Shown: positions 44,001 to 54,938, counted from the first letter of the stretch. The stretch is 64,000 nt of DNA from Aplectana chamaeleonis (GCA_029168955.1 JAPDOI010000295.1:434001-498000), one strand, 5' to 3'. A program made the numbers and translations. The notes: generated by a model not told the origin, from the sequence alone.

Positions 44001-45969
44001 AAACTAAAAAACGAAAAAAAAATTTCTGTCAAAAATTTGTAGGACGCTTCCCTACACTATGGTACGTTGCAAAAATAGACTTTTTCAACGCTTCGTATTT
44101 TTTCTGTTTATCTTTCGGTTTTTTTTTCGGAAAATCAATACCGAAAAAAACCGAGAACTTTTCAAAAAATAATCGCACTCCTAATGACCCATCTGCACCA
44201 AAAATTTTGGTCTCGGAGCAAGAATCGTCATTTTTCGAATTCGAGTTTTCGAAAAATTTTTGTACATCTCTCCCTGATCGGAAAGTCGGAGAGATTAAAA
44301 AAACGGGAGATAAGAATCCGCATTCCGCTCATAGATGGCGTCTACATAAAGTCTGACCGACTGTCCGCCCATGCGGCCGGCGTGCGTGTTGAGCGGCTGC
44401 CGAGACGGCGCTTGTCGGACTTTTGAATCTATGAGCAAGAGTATCAGACAAATAATGAATAATATTCCAGTCAGCTGTTTGCAGCCTTGAGAAGACTTTC
44501 CGAAAAAAAAACCTCTTCGCGACAGCCGTTTGACACGCACGTCAAACCGTCTCATTTGGACACACTTATAAGCATGATGATGGAATCATGAGTGATAAAC
44601 GCTTGGGTTGAGAGCATACTTCACCCGGATCCTACTATCAGTTTCCTTACGTTCTATACGTCTGAGCCATCGAAACTCAGACTTCATACTCAGACCCTGG
44701 CCTACAAGGAGGGAGCTAATTCTTGGCCATGATCATCGATTAAGTTTGTGAAAATTGGACAAATCCTTAACTTCTGTAAGACAATCTCCCCTGGCTCGTG
44801 GATAGCGTATGAATTACTCTGAAGATGAAGTATAGCTTAGGTTGTTGGGATGAGTCCGAGCAGAGTAAGCAGCGGAGAGGTCGGTGATGGCAAAATAAAA
44901 CAGTGATAAGGAGATTTTGACATGATAAGCCCGATAAGCCTTGCTTCGACCGGCTCAAAATGAGCGGCCTATGCTGTATGTATTTTTCAAGAAAAACAGC
45001 TATTTTTCATCGGGTTGGTTTAGGTTGAGCACCTGGCTTAAGTTTCTGGAAGTCACGATTTTTCGATGGCTCAGTGATTCTATCTGAAAAAATTGGGAAT
45101 TGGCGTGTGATCTAAAATAATTCTTCAGCGCACAGGTTTTCTCGATAACTCAGAAAAAAAGTAAAAATCTCTGTTAATAAAATGATGGCCCAATAGAGCA
45201 TAAAAATCCATAACTTTAGCTAACCCAAAGTATGTACGTAGACCAATGTCGCGCCTATCCATGTCAATCATCAATCGCAGTGAACTGAACGACAACTTTT
45301 ACCTTTTTCTTGCAGATGGTTAGTGGGATGTGTATTCCCCAGAATTTATTGTCCTTCAGCCCTTCTAAAGAAGCTCAGAAAATATTTTATTCTGCAAAAA
45401 ATTGTTCTTAAACTGTTCTTTTAGGAATGAGGGTACTGTAGAAGACGGAAAGGAAATCGAAGAAATGCATTGAAAATAAAGTTTTGAGAAAGATTTTTCT
45501 TGATCATACCAGGGAATGACAGAAGTGTTTCTCTCCTTGGCATATTAAAGGAAATCACAGACAATCATGGCAAAATTCGAAGAAAATCGGGGGACTTACA
45601 AGTTGGTCGACCCGTCCAGTCTGGAGACCTTCGTTGAAAAGCGACTCACAGATGCAGGCGACCTCCTGCTCCGAGTATGAGGTGGTGCCGCTGAAAGCAG
45701 ACAAGGAATGAAATGTGGAGTGTGGATTTACCAGAGCAAAAGAAAAGTGCTTGTAGGTGAGCGCCACTCGACACCCAGGCCAACAAACCCAGGGCGACAC
45801 TCAAGAGGGGAAAGGGGATCACACACACGCGGGGCGTAACGGTAACCTGATCCATAAGTTGCGAATAAGAGAGTCTCGAAGAAGTTGAAAGCGATATTCC
45901 TTACGGGATTGTGTGAATTCGAGCCGCCGTTGTGGCGGTGGCCGTCGCCGTCGTCGCGTACGCTTGCAT
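23914..45969 (-). CDS. unc-39: SIX-class homeobox transcription factor, UNC-39-like (7 exons, complete)
   Basis: Sequence-specific DNA-binding regulator of development, acting in the nucleus. Exons, 5' to 3' on the minus strand: 45969-45905, 45690-45600, 39695-39589, 39524-39446, 34230-34117, 34055-33892 and 24094-23914. They sum to 801 nt (266 codons plus TGA) and every junction is GT-AG with matching phase, which strongly supports the model. The SIX domain covers about residues 26-133 (core motifs [37 protein letters not shown]). The homeodomain covers about 134-200, with [11 protein letters not shown] and recognition helix [17 protein letters not shown] short acidic Ser-rich tail follows (residues 208-266, with [12 protein letters not shown]). 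I assign it to the Six4/5-type nematode UNC-39 rather than CEH-32/33/34 because of [10 protein letters not shown] and the SSGC.SKP tail; this rests on memory, not alignment. The start in exon 1 lies in an Ala/Thr-rich stretch and is the least certain part. The introns hold many transposons. Confidence 0.85.
25355..25560. repeat. 41-42-bp tandem repeat, TTCGAA array (left subterminal)
   Basis: About four units with the core ATTCGAAATCGACTATCGAA. The mirrored array lies at 29665-29870 in the inner element. It is AT-rich and self-complementary. Confidence 0.85.
26697..26900. repeat. 41-bp tandem repeat, GAATGAATATATTCGA array
   Basis: About four units with the core CGAATGAATGAATATATTCG. The mirrored array lies at 30340-30500 in the outer element. 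Confidence 0.85.
27876..28363. mobile_element. TTAA-flanked MITE (488 bp), nested in inner element
   Basis: Starts AGGCAGTGTTCGCGAT after TTAA and ends near ATCGTGAACACTGCACTGCCT. The right target site is mutated to CTAA. It shares its body with 35763-36246 and 41713-42164. Confidence 0.8.
30688..31007. mobile_element. hAT-like MITE (320 bp)
   Basis: Begins CAGGGCTGTAAGTTCTAACG and ends CTCACCCCTG. The flanks GTAGACAT and GTAGATAA share their first five bases, a decayed 8-bp duplication. The interior is made of TTAACG repeats. Confidence 0.65.
31016..32755. other. SIX gene intron sequence, nothing recognised
   Basis: Part of the last intron of the SIX gene. The frames at 31043-31357 (plus) and 31566-31799 (minus) have no domain and no phase-compatible splice signals that I could support. 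Confidence 0.4.
32760..33000. repeat. (TGAA)n array
   Basis: About 240 bp of TGAA units with occasional TGGA, GGAA and TGAT interruptions. It lies in the last intron of the SIX gene. The long minus-strand frame here is an artefact. Confidence 0.97.
33530..33658. repeat. (AAAT)n array
   Basis: About 130 bp of nearly pure AAAT, 230 bp from the end of SIX exon 6. Confidence 0.97.
33892..34055 (-). CDS. unc-39: SIX gene exon 6 (homeodomain helices 2-3)
   Basis: 164 nt after an ATTGAATGCAG acceptor, separated from exon 5 by a 61-nt intron. It encodes [20 protein letters not shown] and continues through the recognition helix [21 protein letters not shown], with lysine at homeodomain position 50. 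It ends in phase 2 at a GTAGGT donor. Tetranucleotide arrays lie just downstream in the 9.8-kb last intron. Confidence 0.93.
34117..34230 (-). CDS. unc-39: SIX gene exon 5 (SIX/homeodomain junction)
   Basis: 114 nt, 38 whole codons, between a TATTTAG acceptor and a GTATGA donor. It encodes [20 protein letters not shown] and then the homeodomain N-terminal arm and helix 1 ([18 protein letters not shown]). [12 protein letters not shown] is diagnostic of SIX homeodomains. Confidence 0.93.
34604..34722. repeat. CG-rich hairpin
   Basis: The core CGTCACGATTTCAA faces TTCAAATTGTGACG in a CpG-rich, CATGAATA-flanked block. It resembles the element that starts at 34891 and may be a shorter relative. 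Confidence 0.5.
34891..35238. mobile_element. CG-rich TIR MITE (about 348 bp)
   Basis: The left end ATTCACACTCCTCAACGCCA and its continuation GCGCGGCACGCGCGTGACGC face a matching inverted end at 35199-35238 with several mismatches. It lies in SIX intron 5.2 kb long. Confidence 0.6.
35763..36246. mobile_element. TTAA-flanked MITE (484 bp)
   Basis: AGGCAGTGTTCACGATAA at the left and ATCGTGAACACTGCCT at the right, with TTAA on both sides. It is in the opposite orientation to the copy at 27876. It lies in the SIX intron between exons 4 and 5. Confidence 0.9.
36251..39445. other. SIX gene intron sequence
   Basis: Holds a 125-bp hAT end fragment (37310) and unassigned sequence. A plus-strand frame at 36908-37147 has a protein-like composition but no splice context or domain; I do not call it. 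Confidence 0.4.
37310..37434. mobile_element. Fragment of the 2.9-kb hAT family (one end)
   Basis: Starts CAGGGATGTGCGGCAAAGGA and continues with CGGCAAACGG repeats, matching the inverted end of the elements at 1-5568. The partner end is absent. Confidence 0.75.
39446..39524 (-). CDS. unc-39: SIX gene exon 4 (SIX domain C-terminal half)
   Basis: 79 nt after an ATTACAG acceptor. It encodes [20 protein letters not shown] and ends RAHYTE, the most conserved stretch of the SIX domain. The donor is GTTCGT, weaker than the others. The following intron is 5.2 kb (34231-39445). Confidence 0.9.
39589..39695 (-). CDS. unc-39: SIX gene exon 3 (SIX domain, FLWTLP motif)
   Basis: 107 nt after a TTTCTTTCAG acceptor. 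It encodes [20 protein letters not shown] and continues to KQLYR, matching the family pattern RFLWSLP....[22 protein letters not shown]. The 3' end, inside the arginine codon CG|A, is set by homology across a 64-nt intron to exon 4. The preceding intron is 5.9 kb and carries TTAA and tetranucleotide repeats. Confidence 0.85.
40946..41103. repeat. (TTTA)n array
   Basis: About 155 bp of TTTA with a short T-tract near 41040, in the SIX intron between exons 2 and 3. Confidence 0.97.
41713..42164. mobile_element. TTAA-flanked MITE (452 bp), one end decayed
   Basis: The right end ATCGTGAACACTGCCT plus TTAA is intact; the left end begins AGGCCACTCAAAAG after TTAA. The body matches 27876-28363 closely. 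Confidence 0.75.
42165..44834. other. SIX gene intron sequence
   Basis: An uninterrupted plus-strand frame at 42814-43281 (155 codons, basic) lies here. It has no domain I recognise and no supporting splice or start context; it may be chance. A CG-rich block with CATGCGGCCGGCGTGCG at 44320-44420 resembles one at 47985-48020. Confidence 0.4.
44835..44975 (-). repeat. Dispersed module shared with 13545-13690
   Basis: Inverse copy of the block found in the hAT-like element at 13080-15210, but without the hAT termini nearby. Confidence 0.75.
45600..45690 (-). CDS. unc-39: SIX gene exon 2 (start of SIX domain)
   Basis: 91 nt between a CTGCTTTCAG acceptor and a GTAAGT donor. It encodes the first helix of the SIX domain ([15 protein letters not shown]), which matches the family pattern F..EQVACVCEVL. 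It carries a six-residue expansion ([13 protein letters not shown]) relative to the usual QQGGN.ERL stretch. Confidence 0.85.
45905..45969 (-). CDS. unc-39: SIX gene exon 1 (start codon, Ala/Thr-rich N-terminus)
   Basis: 65 nt from ATG to a GTAAGG donor, encoding 21 codons plus two bases. The short Ala/Thr-rich N-terminus then joins the SIX domain. The two-base overhang fits the one-base overhang of exon 2 exactly, giving a proline codon. A candidate acceptor (TCTCGAAGCAG, ending at 45984) lies 15 nt before the ATG and could take a trans-spliced leader. The intron to exon 2 is 214 nt. This exon is inferred from phase, donor quality and the frame total; it has no domain of its own. Confidence 0.6.
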
Positions 45970-45983
45970 CGTCCGTCAGTGCT

Positions 45984-48086
45984 CTGCTTCGAGAGAAAAC
46001 GGCTCAGGTTACGCCCTCCCCACAGCCGGGCCAACCAGCAGGAGCTCGCCGTAGCCCGGCCCGCTGCTTTCCTGCCACTACAGTTAACTAGGGTCAGAGT
46101 TCTATTGTTCATTAAAACGAAATCCTTTTGAGAGGTAGGGGCGAAAATCCGACAGGAAACCGTTGACGAGTGGAGAAAACAGAACGGAAAAACCCCACGC
46201 GCCGCTACGAAATTGGAACCGGCAAAGTGTCCAATTACAAGTGTGCGATTCGGTTTTTGAAGGCACGGATCGATTTCAGGTCATTGGAGCAGGTCCTTCA
46301 ACACTCGAACGGCCGACTTCTACTTGACTGTTTGTTCATTTCTGACACATTCATCTTGAATTAAACATTTTTAATGAAGGCTAAACTACATACATAGGCA
46401 CACTTTTCTGACCGAATTGGACACCTAAAAAGAGTAGCCGCGGATAAGAAAAAGTTTTTATTCAAAGTTTCGGATTTTTTTTTCTATCAAATTCGGCAAA
46501 TTGAGAGGACATCCTATCAAACGAGACAAACACCCTCAAGATGACTTGCTGTGCCAAAAATATTTAGTTGTGTAGTTAGTTAGGAGAAGGAGGAGGATAT
46601 ATGTAATTAATGCAAAACCGCAGGAACCCACATAAATGATTTTTTTTTCTTTTCAAGACGATGCCATGATAAGATGCCTGTGATTCATGATAAATTGCTG
46701 TGGGGTCTGAATTTCGTTTATTCTTATTCATGGTGGAATCGTGTAGACGCAAATTACAGGAAAAAAAGGATCCCAGGAATCTTCTTTGTGAAAACGGTCT
46801 GCTCATTAAAAATATGCATTCTACGGTAAACTATTTTCAAATGAATGAGTTGTTTGAATGACAAGCTCTGAATATGATTTTCGGATCAATAATCTCTTTA
46901 TAGTGTGAAAACACCGATTGTGCAAACGAACACGTGTCCCACCGGTATCCCACCGGTGGGACATGTGTTCATCCATGGATTAAGAACGATAATCAGATCT
47001 GCCACAGAATTCCCGAATGGGTTTTTTTCTTGAGGTGCTGATCACAAATCCAAGGTCAATTTGATGATTTCCCTAATTCTTCATCATATTTTGATCGAAG
47101 ATGCCCATTGGGGGCATCACGAGGGCGAATCATGACTTTTGAGGATTTTCGGGATACCGCGACAGCATTGGCATAACATTTTTATCTGACATTGTTTGAA
47201 GCGCCTTAAACGAAGCTGAGGTGCGTTTACCGATTTTTTATAGAATTCGGTGAGTCACGGTGACAATACATTGGGTTGGTCAAAATCTGAGACTTGCCTG
47301 AAAACTTCCAAATTGTTGTTGTTTGGGGTGGTGAACAGCTTGACGTCTATCGATTTTCAAAATATTAAATTTAGTCATGAAAGCCAAATGACACAGTGTG
47401 CATACCGTAACCTACAGAATCTCTAAAAATATCCATAGACCGACTCCTTGTTCGAGTTCAGGACCAAAACTATTTTTTGAGTACGAGACTTGTACGAAAT
47501 CGGGAATTTTTTTTAACCATTCCGAAAATTGCCTATTGGGTGCGTCACTGTTAAGCTATGGAACTTCACTTCTTCAAGAGTAATTCTAGGCTGCTCCAGA
47601 GGTGATATTCGGACATTACACTTGCAAATGGTTCCAGAAACGTACATTTCGTCTAGAATGACCGCTTTAACTCAAGGATCTTCTTTGTTAGCAACCACCC
47701 TGTGGTTCGAAATTTGATGCTTCAGTGAGTTCCCGTTGAAAGAAGTACCGAAAATTTCGGGAAGATTCAAAGCGCGCGCCAGTTTTGCCAAAGAACTCAA
47801 ATTAAGAAGCAGAAGACGGTCGATAGAAAAATCAGCGATGAAACTATCCAGCATATCTTTTCGTTTCATTTCAGTGTTTCATTTCAATTTGAGCCTCTGA
47901 GTCTTTATCGCTTTTATCACATTTTCCTCCACAAAGCAGCCCACTCATGCAACCGTCATTAAATTCCGTCCGAATGACACTGTCAGCATACGCGGTCGGC
48001 GTGCGTGCCGAAGGGCCGTTGCGAAAAAAAAAATTTGACGAGCCCCACCACGACTGCAGCCAGCTGACTGGGATATTATTCATTTG
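45984..48086. other. Upstream of the SIX gene, nothing else recognised
   Basis: The presumed 5' regulatory region of the SIX gene. It includes a CG-rich stretch up to about 46080 and the small perfect hairpin near 46930-46970. No other exon was supported. Confidence 0.4.
46927..46970. repeat. Short palindrome
   Basis: GAACACGTGTCCCACCGG faces CCGGTGGGACATGTGTTC across a few bases, with one mismatch. It could form a stable stem; its role is unknown. Confidence 0.7.
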
Positions 48087-48087
48087 A

Positions 48088-48536
48088 GGCAGCGTTCACG
48101 ATGATCATCCTCGCTGACTTTCCATAGTGAAATGATAGGCGAGAAGGATCCTAGGCTTCCAATGCCGGAAGAACAGTAGAAAACGAGCCAGGAGTGGCAA
48201 AATAACGGCTGCAAACAAGCGTTTTGGTGTTCCAGAACCGCCCCGTGCTCCAGTTATGCGCCCTCAACATGAATAAATGAAGTCTTAGATTACAAGAATA
48301 ATCAAGTCAAGGAAGTGCTGATAAGTGAGCTGATAGCTTCATTGCACTGATAGGTATCATCCTTCATAGCGGTGAATTCCTCCACGCTCAAAAATCAGCG
48401 TAAACAAGGGAGGACCCATTTTGGTTCAAAAAACGCGGCTCTTGCGTCTTTTCAAACCATTTCTTGCCATAAAGGGCACCAGACCATCCGTAAACCATGG
48501 AGATATCCAAAGCAAAATTTATCATGAACACTGCCT
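48088..48536. mobile_element. TTAA-family MITE (about 450 bp)
   Basis: The left end GGCAGCGTTCACGATGAT and right end ATCATGAACACTGCCT are followed by TTAA; the left site is mutated to TTGA. Confidence 0.7.
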
Positions 48537-49508
48537 TTAAGCGTCTTACGTTCCTACTCATAAATTTCCAGGTCCGATTAACACCTTCCCGACGGTGACC
48601 CGACACACACGCCGACCGCGTGTGCGGACAGTTTTAATCTGACAGACTTTGTGTACCACGATTTCCCGTATCCTCTAGGCCTTTATCGGAAATTGCAAGG
48701 CCAACGAGCGATGAACATCCTGACGTGGCTAATGTTCTATTCAACCTGACTCAATAGTGGCATAGAATCTTTGAATATCGGAAAATCATGCAATATTTGA
48801 AGTATCGAACAGAATTTCGTTTCAAGCTGGACGCTATCAATTTTGAAGCCGAGTTTACTCTGTCCCTTCGTCCGTTTGCGCGGAGCGAAGAGAGAGGCAT
48901 TGAGAAAAATAGGGAAGAAGAGGACGCAGCATACGCGCGCAGACGCACGCGATAGCCGGGAATCGATTAACTCCGAAACAGAGTATACTTATGAAGTAGC
49001 AAAACAATGCGCCCTCCACGCGGTGGCAGTGAAACTTGTATGTGTATTTTCGATTTCCGTAGGGGCCAATTACACAAGCCATTATTGGTAATACTATAAC
49101 AATAAAGATCATGCATAGTATCCAACCTTTAGTGTCATTAACAGTTGCTTATAATCGCCTCTATGACGAAGCATTTTGAATCGGAATAGTATGATTCACT
49201 GTTATAAACATTTCAATACTCATTTCCATACATTCACTTTCTCCTTGAAGCTCTGAAATGTCCATAAATGTATGGGGGAGATTACAAAGAAGTGATAAGG
49301 GAGACGAATATATATTGCGACCGTACCTATGTACGTACGTATGTATAAGAAGTACAGGTAATCGAAGAAGAGAGGTCATTGAGAGACTTATCAACTTTTT
49401 CTTCTGAGAACTGCGTTCTTCGAACTAAGGCGAAAAGTACCAATAAAAACTCATACTTTCCTCCAGCAAAATAGCTTTGAGAATTATCTAGAGACTTTTT
49501 ACGAATCG

Positions 49509-49974
49509 AAGGTAGTGTTCACCCAATTTTAATATTCGGAAATATCGGCTAAAACGATTCCTTGGTCCCCGTTTAGAGCTGAAGAGGCAAGGAATTGGGA
49601 AGAACATGAAAACCTGTACCCTCACCTCGTCTACCCACTCTTAAAGGAACTTTTTGTTGTAACAAAGAATTATTTTGTGGACACTTCCTAAAAATTTCCC
49701 TACTCTTTTTTTCCCGTTCTTTCCTTCGGGCGCTAACGAACGCTGTATGAGAAAATTTTCATTTTCTTATTGATTGATCCTATTATTTGCCGGTGACAAG
49801 CAACGAGGACTTGCCAATCTGATCGGAAAACTAGTCCAGGCAAGAAAATTATTTCACTAAAATAAAACATTTTACTGGGGTTCTTCACCGTTTCTGATTT
49901 GAGTAACACATGGCGCCCAATGCATTGTTTCGTGTGGGAAACTCAGGACCGAGAATTATCGTAAACATTGTTTT
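49509..49974. mobile_element. TTAA-family MITE, decayed
   Basis: The left end AGGTAGTGTTCACC and right end TTATCGTAAACATTGTTT are degenerate forms of the family terminus at the usual spacing. Confidence 0.5.
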
Positions 49975-52656
49975 CAAGATGGAGCTCTCAGTGGCCTGAA
50001 TTCTAGTGGCGAAAATTTGGTGTAAATTCTGTAAAGACCTGAGATTCTCGCCATTGGCAACCTTTGAGTGGAACCGGGCCGTGGCCCTATGTTTTGTTGG
50101 GGAAGAAACAGCTCTCGACTACCTCCTTTTTCTTAATTAGGAAGTTGGAATCCACTCGACAATCAGAACTGGTGTTCTATAACTTGAAAGGTCCAGTTTG
50201 AGTTTCGAACTTAGTCAAAAATGTGAAAAGTAATAAATAGAATATTCATAGCTAAGAATATTCTTCAATGATTTTTCCTCGGTGCCCAGTGCCAGTTCCC
50301 ATCACATCAGTTCCCATCACATCAGTGAGTACAAATAACCGACGTTAACGAAGTGACCTCGCTGAGCAGCTCGAGACAGCTGGTAGCGCAATATAGAACA
50401 TGCATCCAGAGCAAACATACAGCAGATGTAAGTCAGATGGACAGATCAGGTAACCCGATAGAGACTCAGCGAGTGGCAAAAGCACTCAACTCGATTAGCT
50501 GAACATCAAAACAGGGAATCCTACCAATCCCTGAAATTATTGTTTTTTTTTCTCGACAAACCACCTTAACAAGTTGTCCATGCTGTCAGCCACCGTCCAC
50601 GTTTTCCTCAACCGTTTTACCTGTAAAGCATCTCACGTGACGTGCTCAAGACTCTGTAGCCGCCGTTGAAACATAAAGGCACATCCGAAGCTCAGGGACG
50701 AAATCTGAGATCTCCATATAGTTCTAAAGTGGAACAACCCTATGTAGCACCCGCCAAATGCGAGCTCTCGATTCCTCTAAATAAGGGAGGTATAGAAGGA
50801 AGCCAACATCAGGAAACCACTTTGGCAAGCCCTTTGCAATTGACAAAAGTTAAAAGCCTCGGACAACTTGTCCACTATGCTTTCGCAGCTCAACGTTTAG
50901 GGCAATTAAAGGGGGTCTTCTACAAATCCAGAGACATCATTGGAATTAGCGTGGGGCAGTTTTCAAGATAGGCAGAAAATCAGGAAAACGATTCTGAGGT
51001 TGAACTGTGCTCTCATAAGATGAGAATATAGAATCGCCTTCCTCAAAACTTGTTGGGATGCGCCGCGCATTTGACTTCGCAACTGTGGAGACATGGATGT
51101 GATTGGACCTTCACAAAGACTTACCTCAGTACGTGCTATCACAGCCCATAGCGTGATAAATCAATTGAACTCTGTTCTTTGAAAATGAAAACCCATAGCA
51201 TAAAAACATCCGAGGTAAAGGGGGATCAGGGATTCGGCTGGTTCAGGCCGAGCTCTCTAGCTTAAATTCTCATAATGTAAAAAATGGCAGGGCGATGTTT
51301 TTGATACTCAGTGTGACAGTCAATTCGTGAAAGGAATTAATGTGTTTTGAACTCACGAAGGAAAAGTAGGCCTTTCCAACCGAATTTTCATTTTTTGGGT
51401 CTGGTGTTCGCTTTTCTAAGGATCTGTTTCTTTAGGAGTTCGTCAAAGGCAACATGAAAATCGCAGACGAACCAGTAAGGGAATGTTTTGAAGCTGGGAA
51501 TATCTTCACATCTACAGCATAAGAAGCTTCCTATTTTTGGAAAGAAAAGGGCATTCTCATTTACTGGTGCTATCACGCCAGACACAATATGTACGATTCC
51601 CGTATTCGCTTTAGTCTGACGCATGCATCAGGCGGCTGGTCGTTTTCATCAGACAATTCATCAGACTGAATTTATTACGTCAACTCTATGAACAATGACC
51701 GGAATTTCTGAGTTGGTTTCTTGGTTTAACTATTTTATTCAAAAAATAAAGTTTTGTAGGACCTTCCCGTTACATTCCCCAACCTTGTGAGCCTGCCCGC
51801 GCAAAACATCAAAAAATAGGAAACAACTTTTTGCGCGTGCGCTATCCATGGCTCTTAAAATAGATTTTCGTTGTTTAGCGCACACGAAGCGAATTGCAAA
51901 AGTCTTTTCACTCTACCCGTGCAGATCCGATTTCTTCACCCAGGTCGAGGGCGTTCGTCTGGCTGCTTGTGAACCTAGCCCAAGTCTAAACCAGAAGCTC
52001 GCCTACGATGGACAGTATTCTGGCAGATAAACCTCTCGCGAAACGGCCGAGTCCTAGTCTAATCGGACCGCAACCCGGCTGGCTCAAGCATTAAGCCCGC
52101 AGGTTATAGACAGGTTAGCGGCTCCGGGAACTTGCGGCGAAGCTTCTCAGGCGGATCTCTGACCCGAGTCGCACTGAATAGGATTCGGAACTGCCTTACA
52201 GTTCGACTCGTTCCCTCTGGGCCACTGCTGCTGCAGTGCGGGCGAGCTGGAGGAGCCCGGACACCAACAGAAGTGAATCTAAAGACAGCAATTGTCCGGA
52301 CAAAAACAGAAGTCGAACCTCAGACTGGGAGAAAGAGGCGAACTATCAGGCGGGTCGGAGCCGATCATTGCCTGAGGTGTTCTCGGAAAAATCTGATCCT
52401 GAGCGGTTCATAACAGGTCCACTGTGCCTAAAACCCTCTGAAGAAGTTTCCAGAAGTATTAACTATTTTTCTAATTTTCCCTCCTTCCATAACCACTTTT
52501 TACCTTCTACTTCCCCAACACATAAAGAAAACTGTGTTGCAGTCCAACATCGTCTGGATGAAGCACTACAGCGAGTTACTTATGGAGCGGTAGGCGCCTC
52601 AGTACAAAGGGCCAGTTTTGCGCATCGTGTACAGCGCGGCCTCTCTGAGGTGTTAA
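49975..52656. other. Unassigned, with decayed TTAA-family sequence
   Basis: Around 50840-50990 the sequence resembles the body of the MITEs at 52657 and 54939 (GGACAACTTGTCCACTATG, GACATCATTGGAATTAGCG), without clear ends. The open frame at 52236-52850 runs into a MITE and is not called. Confidence 0.45.
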
Positions 52657-53142
52657 AGGCAGTGTTCATGATAAAAAATGTGTTTCAGTTTCCACTAGGA
52701 ATGGGTAGTGGAGAGGCAAACTGTAACGTTGACGTCGAAGGAACGCATGAAAACGAGCCAGGAAGAGCTCCAAAAGAGCCCGAAGTTGCCACCTCGAGCG
52801 CAAGGCAAACCTCAAAAGCGCAACACACGCCCACCTACGTGAACAAATGAATGCTCGAGATAGTGAGATGAGCGATCATTTCCAATCATTAGCCCCGTTC
52901 TTCCCTTCATTCTCAACTTCTCTCTTTACTCAGGTCAGCTCGCATAGATCGGCTGCAAAGACAGAAGTTACAAGCCTTGGACAACTCGTCCACCATGTTT
53001 CCTTAGCTCAACCTTTGAGGGATCATAACTTCGTTCACCAGAAGGTTTCGTACGATTTCAGAGACATCATTGGAATCAGCATGGGGCCGTTCTCAAGACA
53101 GGAGGAAAAACAGAAAAACGATTTTCATCATGAACACTGTCT
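52657..53142. mobile_element. TTAA-flanked MITE (486 bp)
   Basis: AGGCAGTGTTCATGATAA and ATCATGAACACTGTCT with TTAA on both sides. It belongs to the second body type of the family, with GGACAACTCGTCCACCATG. Confidence 0.88.
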
Positions 53143-53991
53143 TTAAACGCGTTTAGCAGATTCGCGGTAGGACCTGGGCGCCCCAGCCTCCCAAATCGAA
53201 AATCGCAGAGTCAAGGAGCTCGAGGCAGCTTATTGGTAGATTCCCGGCAGGCAAGAGGTTGGCGGTATGCTCACGAAACTCGGCAAAACTGGCGCAACGG
53301 TTAGGGACAGAGAACGCTTTCGACATGGTTGAAGAATACGAACTTGTCCGAGCTTTGTGGTCAGGCCACTTCGGCATAGAATTTGATTGAATGTTGACCC
53401 AGAATGTTCATCTCGTGAGTTTCCTAAGTTAGCGCTTCCCGAGAATAATTTTGGAAAGCTTTGTTCGTTATGATGTCTCCAAATTAGAGCTATGTACCTA
53501 TTACACTTAGCGAAATTTTCTATGAAAGTAGTTGAGGAAGATACTTATTGCAAAGGTGTCGTAAACTTTTCAGGTGGCAGTTAGTGTTGGGCGCCGTAGT
53601 TTATATAATTAACAATGATTGTCAACAAGGCAGGCGCTAACTGTCCACATCTCATAAACACTGTCAGGGTAACGAAGCAATAAGTTTCTGTGCGTCAAAC
53701 ATTGAGGTGGATGTCAGCAACAGCAGTCGGAAGTTTCCAGGCCCGCAGTTTATGATTGAAGGAAGGGTTCACGATAATATCGGTTGTTGTGCTATCCTCA
53801 TGGAAAGGTGGAACTGATTATCAAAAAAGAGAAAATAAGTGAAAATTTTGAGAAAAGCGCCCAGGAACAAGATAACGCTTGGTGCCCTCCGCCCCCAATT
53901 ATCGAGATTTCTATAAAAGCCTGCTTTGCCATCTTTTATTTCCCTTTTGAAGTAGTTTTTGAGAGATTTTAAAGACTACTGGCTACTTTAA

Positions 53992-54446
53992 AGGCACAGT
54001 ACACCCTCAGATATGAATTTTGAGATTTTCATGTAGATGTGTAGAAGACCCCTCCTGTATAAAACGTGCCAAATGCGAGATCTCAATTCCTCCAAATAGG
54101 CGAGATATAATCGACCACTACAGGCCCGACCCCCTAACAGATTTCCGAACTCGATAGCGGCTGGATGGATGAATGATTTCCAACAAGTCGTCGTTCTTCA
54201 GCCCATTGCCGGACTGTCTCGATATCTTGGCTCGCTCTCGCGCAAAGATTGCAAATGAAGAGAAATATAAGCCTGAGACAACTCGTCCACTAATTTTTCA
54301 CCCTCAATATCTAGGCATCCTTGAAGAGCCATAACTCTGTCCAAAGGGGGTCTGGGACGATTTCAGAGATACCGTTGTGATCAGCGTGTGACTCTCTCCA
54401 AGATAAACATGAAATCTAAAATTTAATTTTTGAATGTCCTGTGCCT
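53992..54446. mobile_element. TTAA MITE, first of three abutting (455 bp)
   Basis: Starts AGGCACAGTACACC after TTAA and ends GTCCTGTGCCT before TTAA. Its termini differ from the other two, but its body is related. Confidence 0.7.
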
Positions 54447-54450
54447 TTAA

Positions 54451-54934
54451 AGTCACTGTTCGCGATAAAAATCGCTTTTCTGTTTTTTGCCTATCTTGAA
54501 ACCGGTCCCATTCTGATTCCAATGATGCTTATGGAATCGTACAAGAACTTCTGGCAATGGAGTTATGGTCCCTAAAAAATTGAGCTAGGGAAAATGGTGG
54601 ACGAGTTGTCCGAGGCTTGCAACTCCCGTCTTTTGCGGCCAATGTATGCGAGCTGACCTGAGTAAAGAGAGAAGTTGAGAATGAAGGGAAGAACAGGGCA
54701 TTTGATCGGAAACCATCGCTCAACTCACGATTTCGAGTGTTCCTTTGTTCACGTCGAGGGGCGGAAAGGGGCGGGACTTGCCCACAGCGGCGGGGTTTAC
54801 CCACTTTTCTAAGCCATTTTGCGGCTCCTGGGTAGTTTTTCGTCCCGTTCTTTCCACGCTGTTCTGCTTCTGAGAGCCACGAGAAGCGTTTGTCATGAAA
54901 AATTCGAGGAAGAAGTTTGTCGCGAACAGTGCCT
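54451..54934. mobile_element. TTAA MITE, second of three abutting (484 bp)
   Basis: AGTCACTGTTCGCGATAA and GTCGCGAACAGTGCCT. It shares the TTAA at 54447-54450 with the element before and the TTAA at 54935-54938 with the element after. Confidence 0.88.
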
Positions 54935-54938
54935 TTAA

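Noticed and set aside
52236..52850. 204-residue plus-strand open frame
   Set aside because: It runs into a TTAA MITE at 52657, has no domain and no splice support.
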